Below are positions 47,711 through 55,860 of a DNA stretch of 56,620 nucleotides, piece after piece. Where the stretch lies: positions 1 to 56,620 of the forward strand of contig CAJFQL010000011.1 of the NCBI GenBank assembly GCA_904419035.1. Direction: 5' to 3'. This stretch comes from Heritagella caecorum (lineage in GTDB: Bacteria > Bacillota > Clostridia > Oscillospirales > Acutalibacteraceae). The position numbers and the translations under genes are program-made. Position 1 is the stretch's first letter, and each line of letters starts with the position of its first letter. The notes beneath the pieces were generated by a model. That model was not told the DNA's origin. It did not search any database and was given only the letters and a program-made list of their open reading frames with translations.

Positions 47711-49659
47711 GTGTGCGCACCCTGGGGGTGCTGGCCCACGTCGATGCGGGCAAGACCACCCTGTGTGAACAGCTTTTGTGCCGGTGCGGCGCCATCCGCC
47801 AGGCGGGGCGGGTGGATTACGGCAATAGCTTTCTTGATACCGACCCGCTGGAAAAGGCCCGGGGTGTCACGATTTACACCGGCGCCGCCCGGTTTTCCAT
47901 ACAAGGGGCGCCCTTTGTGCTGCTGGATACGCCCGGCCACGTGGACTTTATGGCGGAAATGGAGCGCACCCTGCCTGCTTTGGATGCGGCGGTTTTGGTG
48001 GTCAGCTGTGTGGAAGGGGTGCAAAACCACACCGAGACGGTGTTCCACTGTTTACAGGAACAGGGGATTCCCACGCTGTTTTTCCTCAATAAAACCGACC
48101 GGGTGGGGGCCGACCCACAAAGGGTGCTGGATGAAATCCATACCCGCCTGACCCCCTGTGCGGCTTTTTGGGAGGAAGACTGGGTGCATGGCAAACTGGG
48201 GGAAGAGGCCGCCGGGCTGGATGAATCGCTACTAGAAGCGTATCTCATGGAAGATTTTTCCCCCGCTTTATGGCAAAAGGGGTTAAAAAGCTTATTTGCC
48301 GCCGGACAGATCTTTCCCTGTTTAACCGGCAGCGCCTTGCAGGGGGAAGGGATTGACCCGTTACTCCGGGTACTGGCCGAGTGGGTGCCGGAACCGGTGC
48401 CCGACGCCAAGGCACTGGCCAGAGTCATACGCATCCGCCGGGAAAAAAGTGGGGCGCGCCGCACGATTTTGCGGGTGGTAGGGGAAGAAATCACCCCGCG
48501 GTGCCTATTAGGGGGCGAAAAAACCGCCGATCTCATGCAGGTGCACGGGGACAAGCTCCTGCCGGTACCAAAAGCCATCTGTGGAGATCTTGTCGCCGTT
48601 TCCGGCTTGCAGCAAACCCGGCCCGGCCAGCTGCTCAGTGCCGACGCGGTGCTCGATAACGGACCGGCGCTGCACGAACCCTTGATGCAAAGCAGCTTAC
48701 TATATGATGACTCCCTTTCCTTCCAGGCGGTGTGGGACAATGTGTGTTTGCTCACCGATGAAGACCCCCAGCTGCACGCGACGTTATCCACTAAAATCCA
48801 GCCGCCGGTGATCACCTTACATGTGGCCGGACGATTGCAACTGGAAGTCCTGCAAGATGTAATGGAAAAGCGGTTTTCCATGCCGGTCCATTTTGGGCCC
48901 TGCCAGGTGCTGTATAAAGAAACGATTACGGCGCCGGTGATGGGCTTTGGCCATTTTGAACCGTTGCGGCACTACGCCGAAGTGCATTTGCGTCTATCCC
49001 CCGGGAAGCCGGGCAGCGGCATTTGCTTTGAAAGCGAAGTATCCGAAGACGTGCTCAGCCGTAACTGGCAGCGCCTGATCCGCACCCATGTGTTCGAACG
49101 CGCCTATCCCGGGGCGCTGATGGGTGCGCCAATAACCGATGTACAAGTGACGCTCACCGCCGGTAGGGCGCACGAAAAACACACCGAAGGCGGCGATTTC
49201 CGCCAGGCGGTGGGACGGGCCATCCGGCAGGCGCTGTGTAAAGCGGCCAGGGACGGACAATGCCAAATTTTGGAACCCTGGGTGCGGTTCTGCGCCGTGC
49301 TGGAGCCGACGTATACCGGCCGTTTTCTGTCGGATCTCACGATGATGGGCGGCTGTATGGACGAAACCGGCGGGCAGGGGGAGAAAGCCTGTCTGGTTGG
49401 CCGGGCGCCGTTTGCGGCCTTGTCGGACTATGGCGAAACGCTCACCCACTACACCCGTGGAACGGGCCGTCTGACTTTTTCGTTTAGCGGGTATGAACCC
49501 TGCCCCGATCAGCAGGCGGTGAAAGAAAAGCACCCCTACGATTTCCAGGCCGACCGGGACAACCCGGCGGATTCCGTCTTTTGCAGCCATGGGGCCGGGT
49601 TCCTGGTTCCGTGGGAAGAGGCGGATTCTTATATGCATCTGCCGCTCGAAAACGTGTAA
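47707..49659 (+). CDS. TetM-like translational GTPase (ribosomal-protection family)
   Basis: 650 aa EF-G-like GTPase. G1 is LAHVDAGKTTLCEQLL, G2 EKARGVTIYTG, G3 DTPGHVDFMAEMERTL, G4 NKTD, followed by domains II-V. It has the length and layout of TetM/TetO-type ribosomal protection proteins, but its divergence suggests a chromosomal family member and not an acquired resistance gene. It could rescue stalled ribosomes or give low-level drug tolerance. The GTG start overlaps the ligA stop, so translation is coupled to ligA. Resistance is not asserted. Confidence 0.85.
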   Translation: MSVRTLGVLAHVDAGKTTLCEQLLCRCGAIRQAGRVDYGNSFLDTDPLEKARGVTIYTGAARFSIQGAPFVLLDTPGHVDFMAEMERTLPALDAAVLVVSCVEGVQNHTETVFHCLQEQGIPTLFFLNKTDRVGADPQRVLDEIHTRLTPCAAFWEEDWVHGKLGEEAAGLDESLLEAYLMEDFSPALWQKGLKSLFAAGQIFPCLTGSALQGEGIDPLLRVLAEWVPEPVPDAKALARVIRIRREKSGARRTILRVVGEEITPRCLLGGEKTADLMQVHGDKLLPVPKAICGDLVAVSGLQQTRPGQLLSADAVLDNGPALHEPLMQSSLLYDDSLSFQAVWDNVCLLTDEDPQLHATLSTKIQPPVITLHVAGRLQLEVLQDVMEKRFSMPVHFGPCQVLYKETITAPVMGFGHFEPLRHYAEVHLRLSPGKPGSGICFESEVSEDVLSRNWQRLIRTHVFERAYPGALMGAPITDVQVTLTAGRAHEKHTEGGDFRQAVGRAIRQALCKAARDGQCQILEPWVRFCAVLEPTYTGRFLSDLTMMGGCMDETGGQGEKACLVGRAPFAALSDYGETLTHYTRGTGRLTFSFSGYEPCPDQQAVKEKHPYDFQADRDNPADSVFCSHGAGFLVPWEEADSYMHLPLENV

Positions 49660-49789
49660 ATGCAATATTTTGAAATAGATTTGTGTTATCTGCGACTGGT
49701 ATAACGACCGGTTGCTTGTTATAATGAGTACAGTTATGTAGTCTTACACCGGCACAGCCGGATTTATGCGAGAGGAGCTGTCAAAGACC

Positions 49790-51031
49790 ATGATCACAAA
49801 ATTTACCGATTTGTACGAGGCCTCCAGACAGGAAGAACAGAAAGCCCGTTATGAGAAAATCCGCGCGGGTTTTGCCGAACTGTTTGGCGAAAAGGATATT
49901 ACCTTTATCAGCGCTCCGGGCCGTACGGAAGTAGGCGGCAACCACACGGACCACCAGCATGGCTGTGTTTTGGCAGCGGCTGTTGACCTGGACATTGTGG
50001 CGGCAGCAGCCCCCAACGGCGAACAGGTGATGCGGCTGAAATCCGCCGAGTATCCCAAAATGGATGAGATCGATTTGACGGATCTGTCGGTACATGAAGA
50101 GGAAAAAGAAACGTCGGCGGCGCTGCTGCGGGGCGTGTGCGCCCGTTGCCGGGAACTGGGGTACCGCGTGGAAGGGTTCGACGCGTACACCATGACCCAG
50201 GTATTAAAGGGCAGCGGCCTTTCGAGCTCGGCGGCTTTCGAAGTCGTGGTGGTCCATGCCATCAGCCATCTGTTCAATGACGGCGCCATCGACGCCGTGA
50301 CGGCGGCCCAGATTTCCCAGTACGCCGAAAACGTGTATTTCGGCAAACCCTCCGGCCTGATGGACCAGACCGCCAGCAGCGTGGGCGGCTTTACGGCCAT
50401 TGATTTTGCCGACCCGTCGGCCCCCAAATTTAAGAAGGTCGACTTTGACCTGGCCGCACACGGCTATGCCCTGTGCATTGTGGATACCGGCGGGAACCAT
50501 GCCGACCTGACCGGGGACTATGCGTCCATCCCGGTGGAAATGAAGCAGGTCGCCAGTGAACTGGGCGTCGAGTTCCTGCGGGATGCCGACGAAAGCGCTT
50601 TCTATGCCCGTTTGGGTGAAATCCGCAAGAAAACCGGCGACCGCGCCGTGCTGCGGGCCATGCACTTCTTTGACGACAACCGTCTGGCCCAGGAAGAAGC
50701 CAACGCGCTGGCCGAAGGCAACCTGGATGCGTTCCTCGATATGGAAATCCGTTCGGGCCGTTCGTCGTTCATGCGGCTGCAAAACGTGTTTGCTTGCTCC
50801 AACCCGTCGGAACAGGGGCTGTCGCTGGCGCTGGCCCTGTCGGAAAAACTTCTGGCGGGTAAAAAAGCTTCCTGGCGTGTCCATGGCGGCGGCTTTGCCG
50901 GTACGGTGCAGGCGTTTGTGCCGGTAGAAGAACTCAGCCACTACAAGACCGAAATGGAAAAGGTCTTTGGGGAAGGCACGTGCCACGTGTTGTCGGTGCG
51001 CCGGGCCGGTGGCACCCGCGTGGATTTCTAA
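49790..51031 (+). CDS. galK: Galactokinase
   Basis: 413 aa GHMP kinase. The galactose-binding motif is SAPGRTEVGGNHTDHQHGCVLAAAVDLD, where Val-Gly-Gly-Asn-His replaces the usual IGEH. The ATP motif is LKGSGLSSSAAFEVVV. DQTASSVGGFTAIDF holds the catalytic Asp region, and the C-terminal GHMP motif is RVHGGGFAGTVQAFV. It phosphorylates galactose in the Leloir pathway. The start at 49790 is chosen over 49766 because GAGAGGAG lies between them, though the 12-nt spacing is long. It is monocistronic. Confidence 0.93.
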   Translation: MITKFTDLYEASRQEEQKARYEKIRAGFAELFGEKDITFISAPGRTEVGGNHTDHQHGCVLAAAVDLDIVAAAAPNGEQVMRLKSAEYPKMDEIDLTDLSVHEEEKETSAALLRGVCARCRELGYRVEGFDAYTMTQVLKGSGLSSSAAFEVVVVHAISHLFNDGAIDAVTAAQISQYAENVYFGKPSGLMDQTASSVGGFTAIDFADPSAPKFKKVDFDLAAHGYALCIVDTGGNHADLTGDYASIPVEMKQVASELGVEFLRDADESAFYARLGEIRKKTGDRAVLRAMHFFDDNRLAQEEANALAEGNLDAFLDMEIRSGRSSFMRLQNVFACSNPSEQGLSLALALSEKLLAGKKASWRVHGGGFAGTVQAFVPVEELSHYKTEMEKVFGEGTCHVLSVRRAGGTRVDF

Positions 51032-51148
51032 CAAAAATCGGGCAAACAAATTTACAGGTCTGTCAAACTTTATCCTTTTTTCTTTTTCGAAAAGTGGTAT
51101 ACTGTAGTATAGGCAACAAATACGAGGTATGCGAACTTGAGAGAGATT

Positions 51149-52096
51149 ATGGTTTCCGTCATCATTCCGCTGCAGAATCAGGGCGGAACGGTATGGCAAA
51201 TGACAGAAAAGTTAAAAAAAGAAGCACCTGATTCTTCTGAAATCATCTTTGTAGACCGGGGCTCGACCGATGATACGGTGTTCCGGGCCTTGACGGCCCT
51301 GACCCGGGATGGGCTGCACGGCTGTGTGTTGCAAAGCGGCCGCGGCAGCACCATGGCGGCGGCCTGTCAAGCCGGGCTTTCCCGGGCGGAAGGGGAATTC
51401 GTCTGTTTCCTTTCCCATGCGGAGCGTCTGCCGGACGGTTACTGGCACGCTTGTTTGGAAAAGGCGGCCGCTATGGACGATATCGAAATGGCCTTTGGCT
51501 ATTTTTACGAAGCCGGTACGTATACCGACCCGAACACCCCCCAGGATGATGCACCCTGCCGCCGCGGCATCGACTATTTGCCTGCCGTGTTTTCCGGGGC
51601 GTTCCCGCTGCAAATGGTCCAGGTACTGTTCCGCCGGGATTTTTTGCGGCAAAAATCGGTGTATTTCCACGAAGAATGCGGTTGTGGGTTTGATGAAGAG
51701 TTTTTGTATACGGCTTTGCTGCGGGCTTCCAAGGTGCAGCCGGTCAACTGGAAGCTAGAAGTGCTAAAACCCTGTGGGCTGGAAACCGCCACCGCGGCCC
51801 AGTGCCTGCAGCGGGTGGAAGCGCTATTGCGGGTGCGGGATCTGGCCGATTGTACCGGCAGCGAAAACCTGCACATGCAGCAAATCATGCAAAAGCAGGT
51901 GCTGCCTGCCGCCGTGATGGAGTATGTAGACCGCATGCTCGACGAAGGCAAGTCGCCGTTTGAAGTCCGCCGGGAACTGCGCCGTCATGGGCTCAACCGG
52001 TATATGCGGCCGGGCCATGAAACGGTTCCCATGCTGCGCCGCCGGGTGAAGGCTTTCCGTTCGCCGTTCCAGGCGTATCGAAAAAAGGAAAAATAA
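51149..52096 (+). CDS. Family 2 glycosyltransferase-like protein with degenerate DxD
   Basis: 315 aa. The GT-A fold start is MVSVIIPLQNQGGTVWQMTEKLKKEAPDSSEIIFVDRGSTDDTVFRAL, followed by GRGSTMAAACQAGLSRAEGEFVCFLSHAERLPDGYW. Here the metal-binding DxD expected after VCFL is replaced by SHAE, and VDDGS reads VDRGS, so catalytic activity is doubtful. The C-terminus is basic. An in-frame TTG at 51137 is an alternative start. Target and role are unknown. It could add sugar to a surface polymer or be a non-catalytic relative. Confidence 0.75.
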   Translation: MVSVIIPLQNQGGTVWQMTEKLKKEAPDSSEIIFVDRGSTDDTVFRALTALTRDGLHGCVLQSGRGSTMAAACQAGLSRAEGEFVCFLSHAERLPDGYWHACLEKAAAMDDIEMAFGYFYEAGTYTDPNTPQDDAPCRRGIDYLPAVFSGAFPLQMVQVLFRRDFLRQKSVYFHEECGCGFDEEFLYTALLRASKVQPVNWKLEVLKPCGLETATAAQCLQRVEALLRVRDLADCTGSENLHMQQIMQKQVLPAAVMEYVDRMLDEGKSPFEVRRELRRHGLNRYMRPGHETVPMLRRRVKAFRSPFQAYRKKEK

Positions 52097-52125
52097 AAGA
52101 AAATTTGTTTTTTTCGAAAACCCCC

Positions 52126-52154
52126 TTGACGAAAGCGGCTTTTTGTACTATAAT
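52126..52154 (+). promoter_or_regulatory. Promoter of tRNA-Thr
   Basis: TTGACG (52126-52131), a 17-bp spacer and TATAAT (52149-52154), 39 bp before the tRNA. Confidence 0.85.
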
Positions 52155-52193
52155 CTATAACCGTCGGCACGATATGTGCCGGCGGTTCGGAAT

Positions 52194-52269
52194 GCTATTG
52201 TGGCTCAGTTGGTAGAGCAGCTGATTCGTAATCAGCAGGTCGCCGGTTCGAGTCCGGCCAATAGCTCCA
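52194..52269 (+). tRNA. tRNA-Thr (anticodon CGT)
   Basis: A 76-nt cloverleaf with encoded CCA. The acceptor stem GCTATTG pairs with CAATAGC. The anticodon stem GCTGA/TCAGC encloses loop TTCGTAA, so the anticodon is CGT (codon ACG). The T-arm is GCCGG-TTCGAGT-CCGGC. Confidence 0.95.
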
Positions 52270-52271
52270 AA

Positions 52272-52310
52272 CCCCGAAAGGCAACAGCCTTCCGGGGTTT
52301 TCTTTTTTAC
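52272..52310 (+). terminator. Terminator of tRNA-Thr
   Basis: CCCCGAAAGGC pairs with GCCTTCCGGGG around AACA with one mismatch, followed by TTTTCTTTTTT. Confidence 0.9.
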
Positions 52311-52397
52311 CCGCCCCCTTGTGTGACATAGTTACAGAGTCCTGGCGATAAGCTGTGATAGTCTATATCCAGTCAAAACAAAGAGGGGGAATCTTTT

Positions 52398-52604
52398 GTG
52401 CCTATCAAACGCAAAGCCCGGGTGAACCGGCGGGAATGCGTGGCCTGTGGCTGTTGTGCGGCGGTGTGCCCGAAAAAAGCCATTTCGATCGAACACGGGG
52501 TCTATGCGGACGTGGACGAAACGAAGTGTGTGGGGTGCTCCCGATGCGCTCTGGAATGTCCGGCTTCGGCCATCCACATGGAGGTGATGAGCCATGAAGC
52601 ATAA
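52398..52604 (+). CDS. 2x[4Fe-4S] ferredoxin
   Basis: 68 aa, GTG start with AGAGGGGG upstream. Two classical clusters are CVACGCCAAVCPKKAI and CVGCSRCALECPASAI (each C-x2-C-x2-C-x3-CP). It is a low-potential electron carrier. It overlaps the membrane protein gene by 11 bp, so the two are coupled; the ferredoxin probably delivers electrons to or from that protein. Confidence 0.95.
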   Translation: MPIKRKARVNRRECVACGCCAAVCPKKAISIEHGVYADVDETKCVGCSRCALECPASAIHMEVMSHEA

Positions 52605-53211
52605 ACGGCATTGGTATGATTATCTATGGATTGTATCGGTTTTGTACCTTATCGCGGGCTTTTTCAATATCCTGTTTGCCTGGCTGGGGCTTTTGTGTTT
52701 TTTCATTCCGCTGCTCATCGCGGCCATCTCCGGCAGCAAAGCGTATTGTAACCGCTACTGCGGCCGGGGCCAGTTGTTTGCCCGGTTGGGCGGGCTGGGG
52801 ATGTCCCGCCGGAAAGACGTGCCGCGCTTTCTGAAATCCCCGTACTTCCGGTATGGGTTTTTGATTTTCTTTTTCGCCATGTTTTTCCTCATGCTGTGGA
52901 ACACTTACCTGGTCTTTGCCGGTGCGAAAGATTTGTCCCAAGTGGTGACGCTCTTGTGGACGTTCCAGGTGCCGTGGCACTGGGCGTACCACGGCACGCT
53001 GTTTTCCCAGAGGGTGGCCCAATTTGCCTTTGGGTTTTACAGTGTGATGCTCACGTCGACGGTTCTCGGGCTTGTGACCATGATCCTGTTTAAGCCCCGG
53101 TCCTGGTGTGTATATTGCCCCATGGGTACCATGACCCAGTTAATCTGCAAGGCGCGTTTGGTGACTTCGTCACAGAAGGAAGAGAGCCATACCGATATAA
53201 TGAAGATGTAA
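52594..53211 (+). CDS. NapH/CcoG-like membrane iron-sulfur protein
   Basis: 205 aa with about five membrane segments. Cysteine motifs lie on the cytoplasmic side: CNRYCGRGQLF after the second segment and CVYCPMGTMTQL after the last (the RSWCVYCPMGT pattern of NapH/NosR/CcoG relatives). It lacks the C-terminal ferredoxin domain of full-length NapH, and the separate ferredoxin gene just upstream may supply that part. A role in membrane electron transfer to the thioredoxin/CcdA system nearby is inference. Confidence 0.82.
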   Translation: MKHKRHWYDYLWIVSVLYLIAGFFNILFAWLGLLCFFIPLLIAAISGSKAYCNRYCGRGQLFARLGGLGMSRRKDVPRFLKSPYFRYGFLIFFFAMFFLMLWNTYLVFAGAKDLSQVVTLLWTFQVPWHWAYHGTLFSQRVAQFAFGFYSVMLTSTVLGLVTMILFKPRSWCVYCPMGTMTQLICKARLVTSSQKEESHTDIMKM

Positions 53212-53214
53212 AAA

Positions 53215-53243
53215 GGCTCCACCGGAAAAACCGGCAGAGCCAA
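53215..53243 (+). repeat. Hairpin between NapH-like gene and trxA
   Basis: GGCTC-CA-CCGG pairs perfectly with CCGG-CA-GAGCC around AAAAA. Only a short A-rich stretch follows, so it is not a classical terminator. It may stabilise mRNA or uncouple trxA from the upstream pair. Confidence 0.6.
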
Positions 53244-53278
53244 ACCTAAATTTTCTATAACAGAAAGGAAGAGGAACC

Positions 53279-53590
53279 ATGTCTGTATTGACTGTAAATA
53301 CCAATAACTTTGAAAACGAAATCCTGCATAGCGAAAAACCCGTCCTTCTGGACTTCTGGGCACCCTGGTGCGGCCCGTGCCGTATGGTTTCGCCGGTGGT
53401 GGATCAAATCGCCGAGGAAAACCCCCAGTTTACCGTGGGCAAGATCAATGTCGATGAAGAACCCGAACTGGCCCAGGCGTTTGGCGTCATGAGCATTCCC
53501 ACCCTGGTAGCCATGAAAGACGGCAAAATCGTCAACCAGGCGGTAGGCGTACGGCCCAAGGGGCAGATTCTGGACCTGTTAAAAGGCTAA
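53279..53590 (+). CDS. trxA: Thioredoxin
   Basis: 103 aa. The active site WAPWCGPCRM is preceded by KPVLLDFW and followed by KINVDEEPELAQAFGVMSIPTLVAMKDGK (cis-Pro in SIPT). It is the cytosolic disulfide reductase. AAAGGAAGAGG precedes the ATG. Its 3' end overlaps the convergent regulator gene by 12 bp. It has no thioredoxin reductase neighbour in the window. Confidence 0.97.
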   Translation: MSVLTVNTNNFENEILHSEKPVLLDFWAPWCGPCRMVSPVVDQIAEENPQFTVGKINVDEEPELAQAFGVMSIPTLVAMKDGKIVNQAVGVRPKGQILDLLKG

Positions 53591-54250
53591 TTGCTGCAAA
53601 GCCTGTTTATTCAGGATTTTAATCCCTTTGCGCGAAACATCCGTCATTCCTTCCGACGAAAAATATTTGAGCATACGAGAGACCACCTCGCGGGCTGATC
53701 CCATGTTCCGGGCGATCTGTTCGTGGGTCAGGTGCAGTGTATCATCCCCGGTACGGGCCATTTCATCCAGTAGGAAAATGGCCAGCCGCCGGTCAAAATT
53801 CATAAATAGGATCTGCTGCATTACCCACATCACATCAGAAAAACGGCTGACCGCCGTCTCCAGGGCAAAGATCTTCACCGCCGGGTGGTTTTCGGCTACC
53901 GCAGAAAAAGCGGAACTGGCAATCACTAGGCACTCGCTGTCTTCTTCGGCATCGACGAACACGTCGAACGTAATGCTTTGCAGCACGCAGGAAGCCGACA
54001 GCATGCAAATATCCCCGGGGTTTAACCGGTATAGGGTCACTTCTTTGCCCGTTTCGGACAATAAGTACACTCGCAGGCAGCCGCTTTTGACCAAAATCAC
54101 CCCGGTGCACTCCTGCCCGTCGTGAATATGGGCCCCTTTGGGGTAGGTGATGGGCGCCGATTGCTGGCACAGGGTTCGTTTGGCTTCCTCGTCCAAGCCG
54201 TCCCAAAAGGAAAAGGCTTGGGACAAGGTTTCTTCATTTGCGTAGGCCAT
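53579..54250 (-). CDS. Crp/Fnr-family transcriptional regulator
   Basis: 223 aa. The N-terminal cyclic-nucleotide-binding-like barrel (GAHIHDGQECTGVILVKSGCLRVYLLSETGKEVTLYRLNPGDICMLSASC) is followed by a dimer helix. The C-terminal winged helix is LTHEQIARNMGSAREVVSRMLKYFSSEGMTDVSRKGIKIL. The FNR N-terminal cysteine cluster is absent. Scattered cysteines in the barrel could sense redox state. The recognition helix (S-x-R-E-x-x-S-R) is FNR/CRP-like. Convergent with trxA and downstream of a metallo-hydrolase, it may control the surrounding redox genes. Confidence 0.92.
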   Translation of the reverse strand: MAYANEETLSQAFSFWDGLDEEAKRTLCQQSAPITYPKGAHIHDGQECTGVILVKSGCLRVYLLSETGKEVTLYRLNPGDICMLSASCVLQSITFDVFVDAEEDSECLVIASSAFSAVAENHPAVKIFALETAVSRFSDVMWVMQQILFMNFDRRLAIFLLDEMARTGDDTLHLTHEQIARNMGSAREVVSRMLKYFSSEGMTDVSRKGIKILNKQALQQLAF

Positions 54251-55075
54251 TCATAGCTCCTCCTTTGGCGGCATTGCTTCTAGCACGATGTTTTGCCCTG
54301 TGTGCAGGGCATATAGGGAACCGCTTGGCATGCGGGCCTGTAAGTACGAAAAGGCCTGCGTGCCCGTGCAGTGCCCGGTGTAGTAGACGGCGTGATGGGC
54401 GGTTAGTTCCCGGGCCGCTTCGTCCAATACGGCGGCATCCGACTTCCTTTCGGGATTCAGTTTTACAAAATGAAACCCGCCGATCAGGGTATCCGGGTGC
54501 AGCCAATCCATAATATTCAAAATGCCCCGGTGGGAACACCCGCTGATCACCACAGAGCGGCCGTTTTCTTCCAGCTTTAGGTACTGCTCATGGGCAAAAT
54601 CGTCGGGCACGAGCTGTCCGTTTTCCATGCGGCTGAGCCCATAGGGTTCCACCGGATGCCGGCAGGGGCCCAGCGTACCGCCATATAGCGAGATACCATC
54701 CCCCAAAGGCACCACCCCGTCGGTTTCATGCAGCCGGGGGTTCCCCTGTAAAGAAGGGGCAAGGCCAATATACTTTTGCGCTCCGTGATAATGGGGCTCA
54801 AACGCCCGCTTGTGTACATAGATGGGGGCGTGGCCGTTCACCTGCAAAAAAGCACCCAGCCCGCCGCCGTGGTCATAGTGCCCGTGGGACAGCACCGCCA
54901 TATCGATTTTGGCAAGGTCAACGTTCATTTTTTCAGCATTTTTTCGAAACGCATCGGTTTGCCCCATGTCAAATAAAATTCGGTGCGGACCACATTCCAT
55001 ATATAGACTCAGGCCGTGCTCTGCCTGTAGGCACGGGTCCTTCGTGCTGTTTTCTACCAGAACTTTTATGATCAT
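54251..55075 (-). CDS. Metallo-beta-lactamase-fold hydrolase (COG1237-like)
   Basis: 274 aa. The motif LSHGHYDHGGGLGAFL gives the H-x-H-x-D-H zinc site; additional metal ligands include VVISGCSHRGILNIMDWL and the C-terminal YTGHCTGTQAF. The start IKVLVENST and the ILFDMGQTDAFRKNAEKMNVDLAKIDMAVLSHGH block match the methylaminobenzene-5'-phosphate-synthase-like family, whose bacterial substrates are unclear. Its TGA is directly followed by the ATG of the Crp/Fnr gene, so both form one operon. Confidence 0.9.
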   Translation of the reverse strand: MIIKVLVENSTKDPCLQAEHGLSLYMECGPHRILFDMGQTDAFRKNAEKMNVDLAKIDMAVLSHGHYDHGGGLGAFLQVNGHAPIYVHKRAFEPHYHGAQKYIGLAPSLQGNPRLHETDGVVPLGDGISLYGGTLGPCRHPVEPYGLSRMENGQLVPDDFAHEQYLKLEENGRSVVISGCSHRGILNIMDWLHPDTLIGGFHFVKLNPERKSDAAVLDEAARELTAHHAVYYTGHCTGTQAFSYLQARMPSGSLYALHTGQNIVLEAMPPKEEL

Positions 55076-55182
55076 CGCGTTTCACCTCGGTTAGCCTGGC
55101 TTTTTACCCGATTCTGAGGGTAAGTATAGCACGGCGCCCGAACCCCGTCAAGGAACCCAAAAAACGAGAAAGGAAGAAACCC

Positions 55183-55845
55183 ATGACCTATGTGATCTCA
55201 TTTTTAGAGGGAATTGTCACATTCATTTCCCCCTGTTTACTGCCTATGCTGCCGGTATACTTGTCATACTTTGCCGGTGGGGAAGAGCAAAGTGTGAAAA
55301 AAACGCTGAAAAATGCTTCTGGTTTTATTGCCGGTTTTACCCTGGTGTTTGTCAGTCTGGGAGCCTTGGCCGGCACGGTGGGCCATTTTCTGCAAACGTA
55401 TAGCACAATTGTCAATATCGTCACCGGGCTGATTGTGGCGATATTCGGGCTGCATTTTCTGGGTGTTTTTCAGCTTTCCTTTTTCCGTGGGGTACAGCGC
55501 GCAGGCCGGCGAAAGGAACTGGGGTTCTTTTCGTCCATGCTCTTCGGCATGGTCTTTTCCGTGGGGTGGACGCCCTGTGTCGGGGCCTTTTTGGGTTCGG
55601 CGCTGCTGCTGGCCTCCCAACAAGGGCATGTGCTCACCGGCGTCTTGATGCTGCTGGCGTATTCGCTGGGCCTGGGGATTCCGTTTGCGATTAGCGCCGT
55701 TTTGGTCGAAAAACTGAAAGGCGCGTTTCAGGCCATTAAAAACCACTATAAAATCGTCAACATGGTGTGCGGCGGGCTACTGCTGCTGATGGGTGTGTTG
55801 ATGATGACCGGTCTGATGGGCCGGTTCCTCTCGTTGCTATCATAA
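55183..55845 (+). CDS. ccdA: CcdA-type thiol-disulfide membrane transporter
   Basis: 220 aa with six membrane segments. The two redox cysteines are in FISPCLLPMLPVYLSYFAG (first helix) and FSVGWTPCVGAFLGSALLLAS (fourth helix). CcdA/DsbD-type proteins carry electrons from cytosolic thioredoxin across the membrane to extracytoplasmic thioredoxins. AAAGGAAG lies upstream. The next gene encodes the likely partner, and trxA is close by. Confidence 0.94.
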   Translation: MTYVISFLEGIVTFISPCLLPMLPVYLSYFAGGEEQSVKKTLKNASGFIAGFTLVFVSLGALAGTVGHFLQTYSTIVNIVTGLIVAIFGLHFLGVFQLSFFRGVQRAGRRKELGFFSSMLFGMVFSVGWTPCVGAFLGSALLLASQQGHVLTGVLMLLAYSLGLGIPFAISAVLVEKLKGAFQAIKNHYKIVNMVCGGLLLLMGVLMMTGLMGRFLSLLS

Positions 55846-55860
55846 AGGAGGCGTTTTGTT

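Noticed and set aside
47707..49659. Acquired tetracycline-resistance determinant
   Set aside because: No mobile-element signs, coupled to ligA, and the GTPase motifs diverge from classic forms (NKTD, RGVTIYTG); a native family member is more likely.
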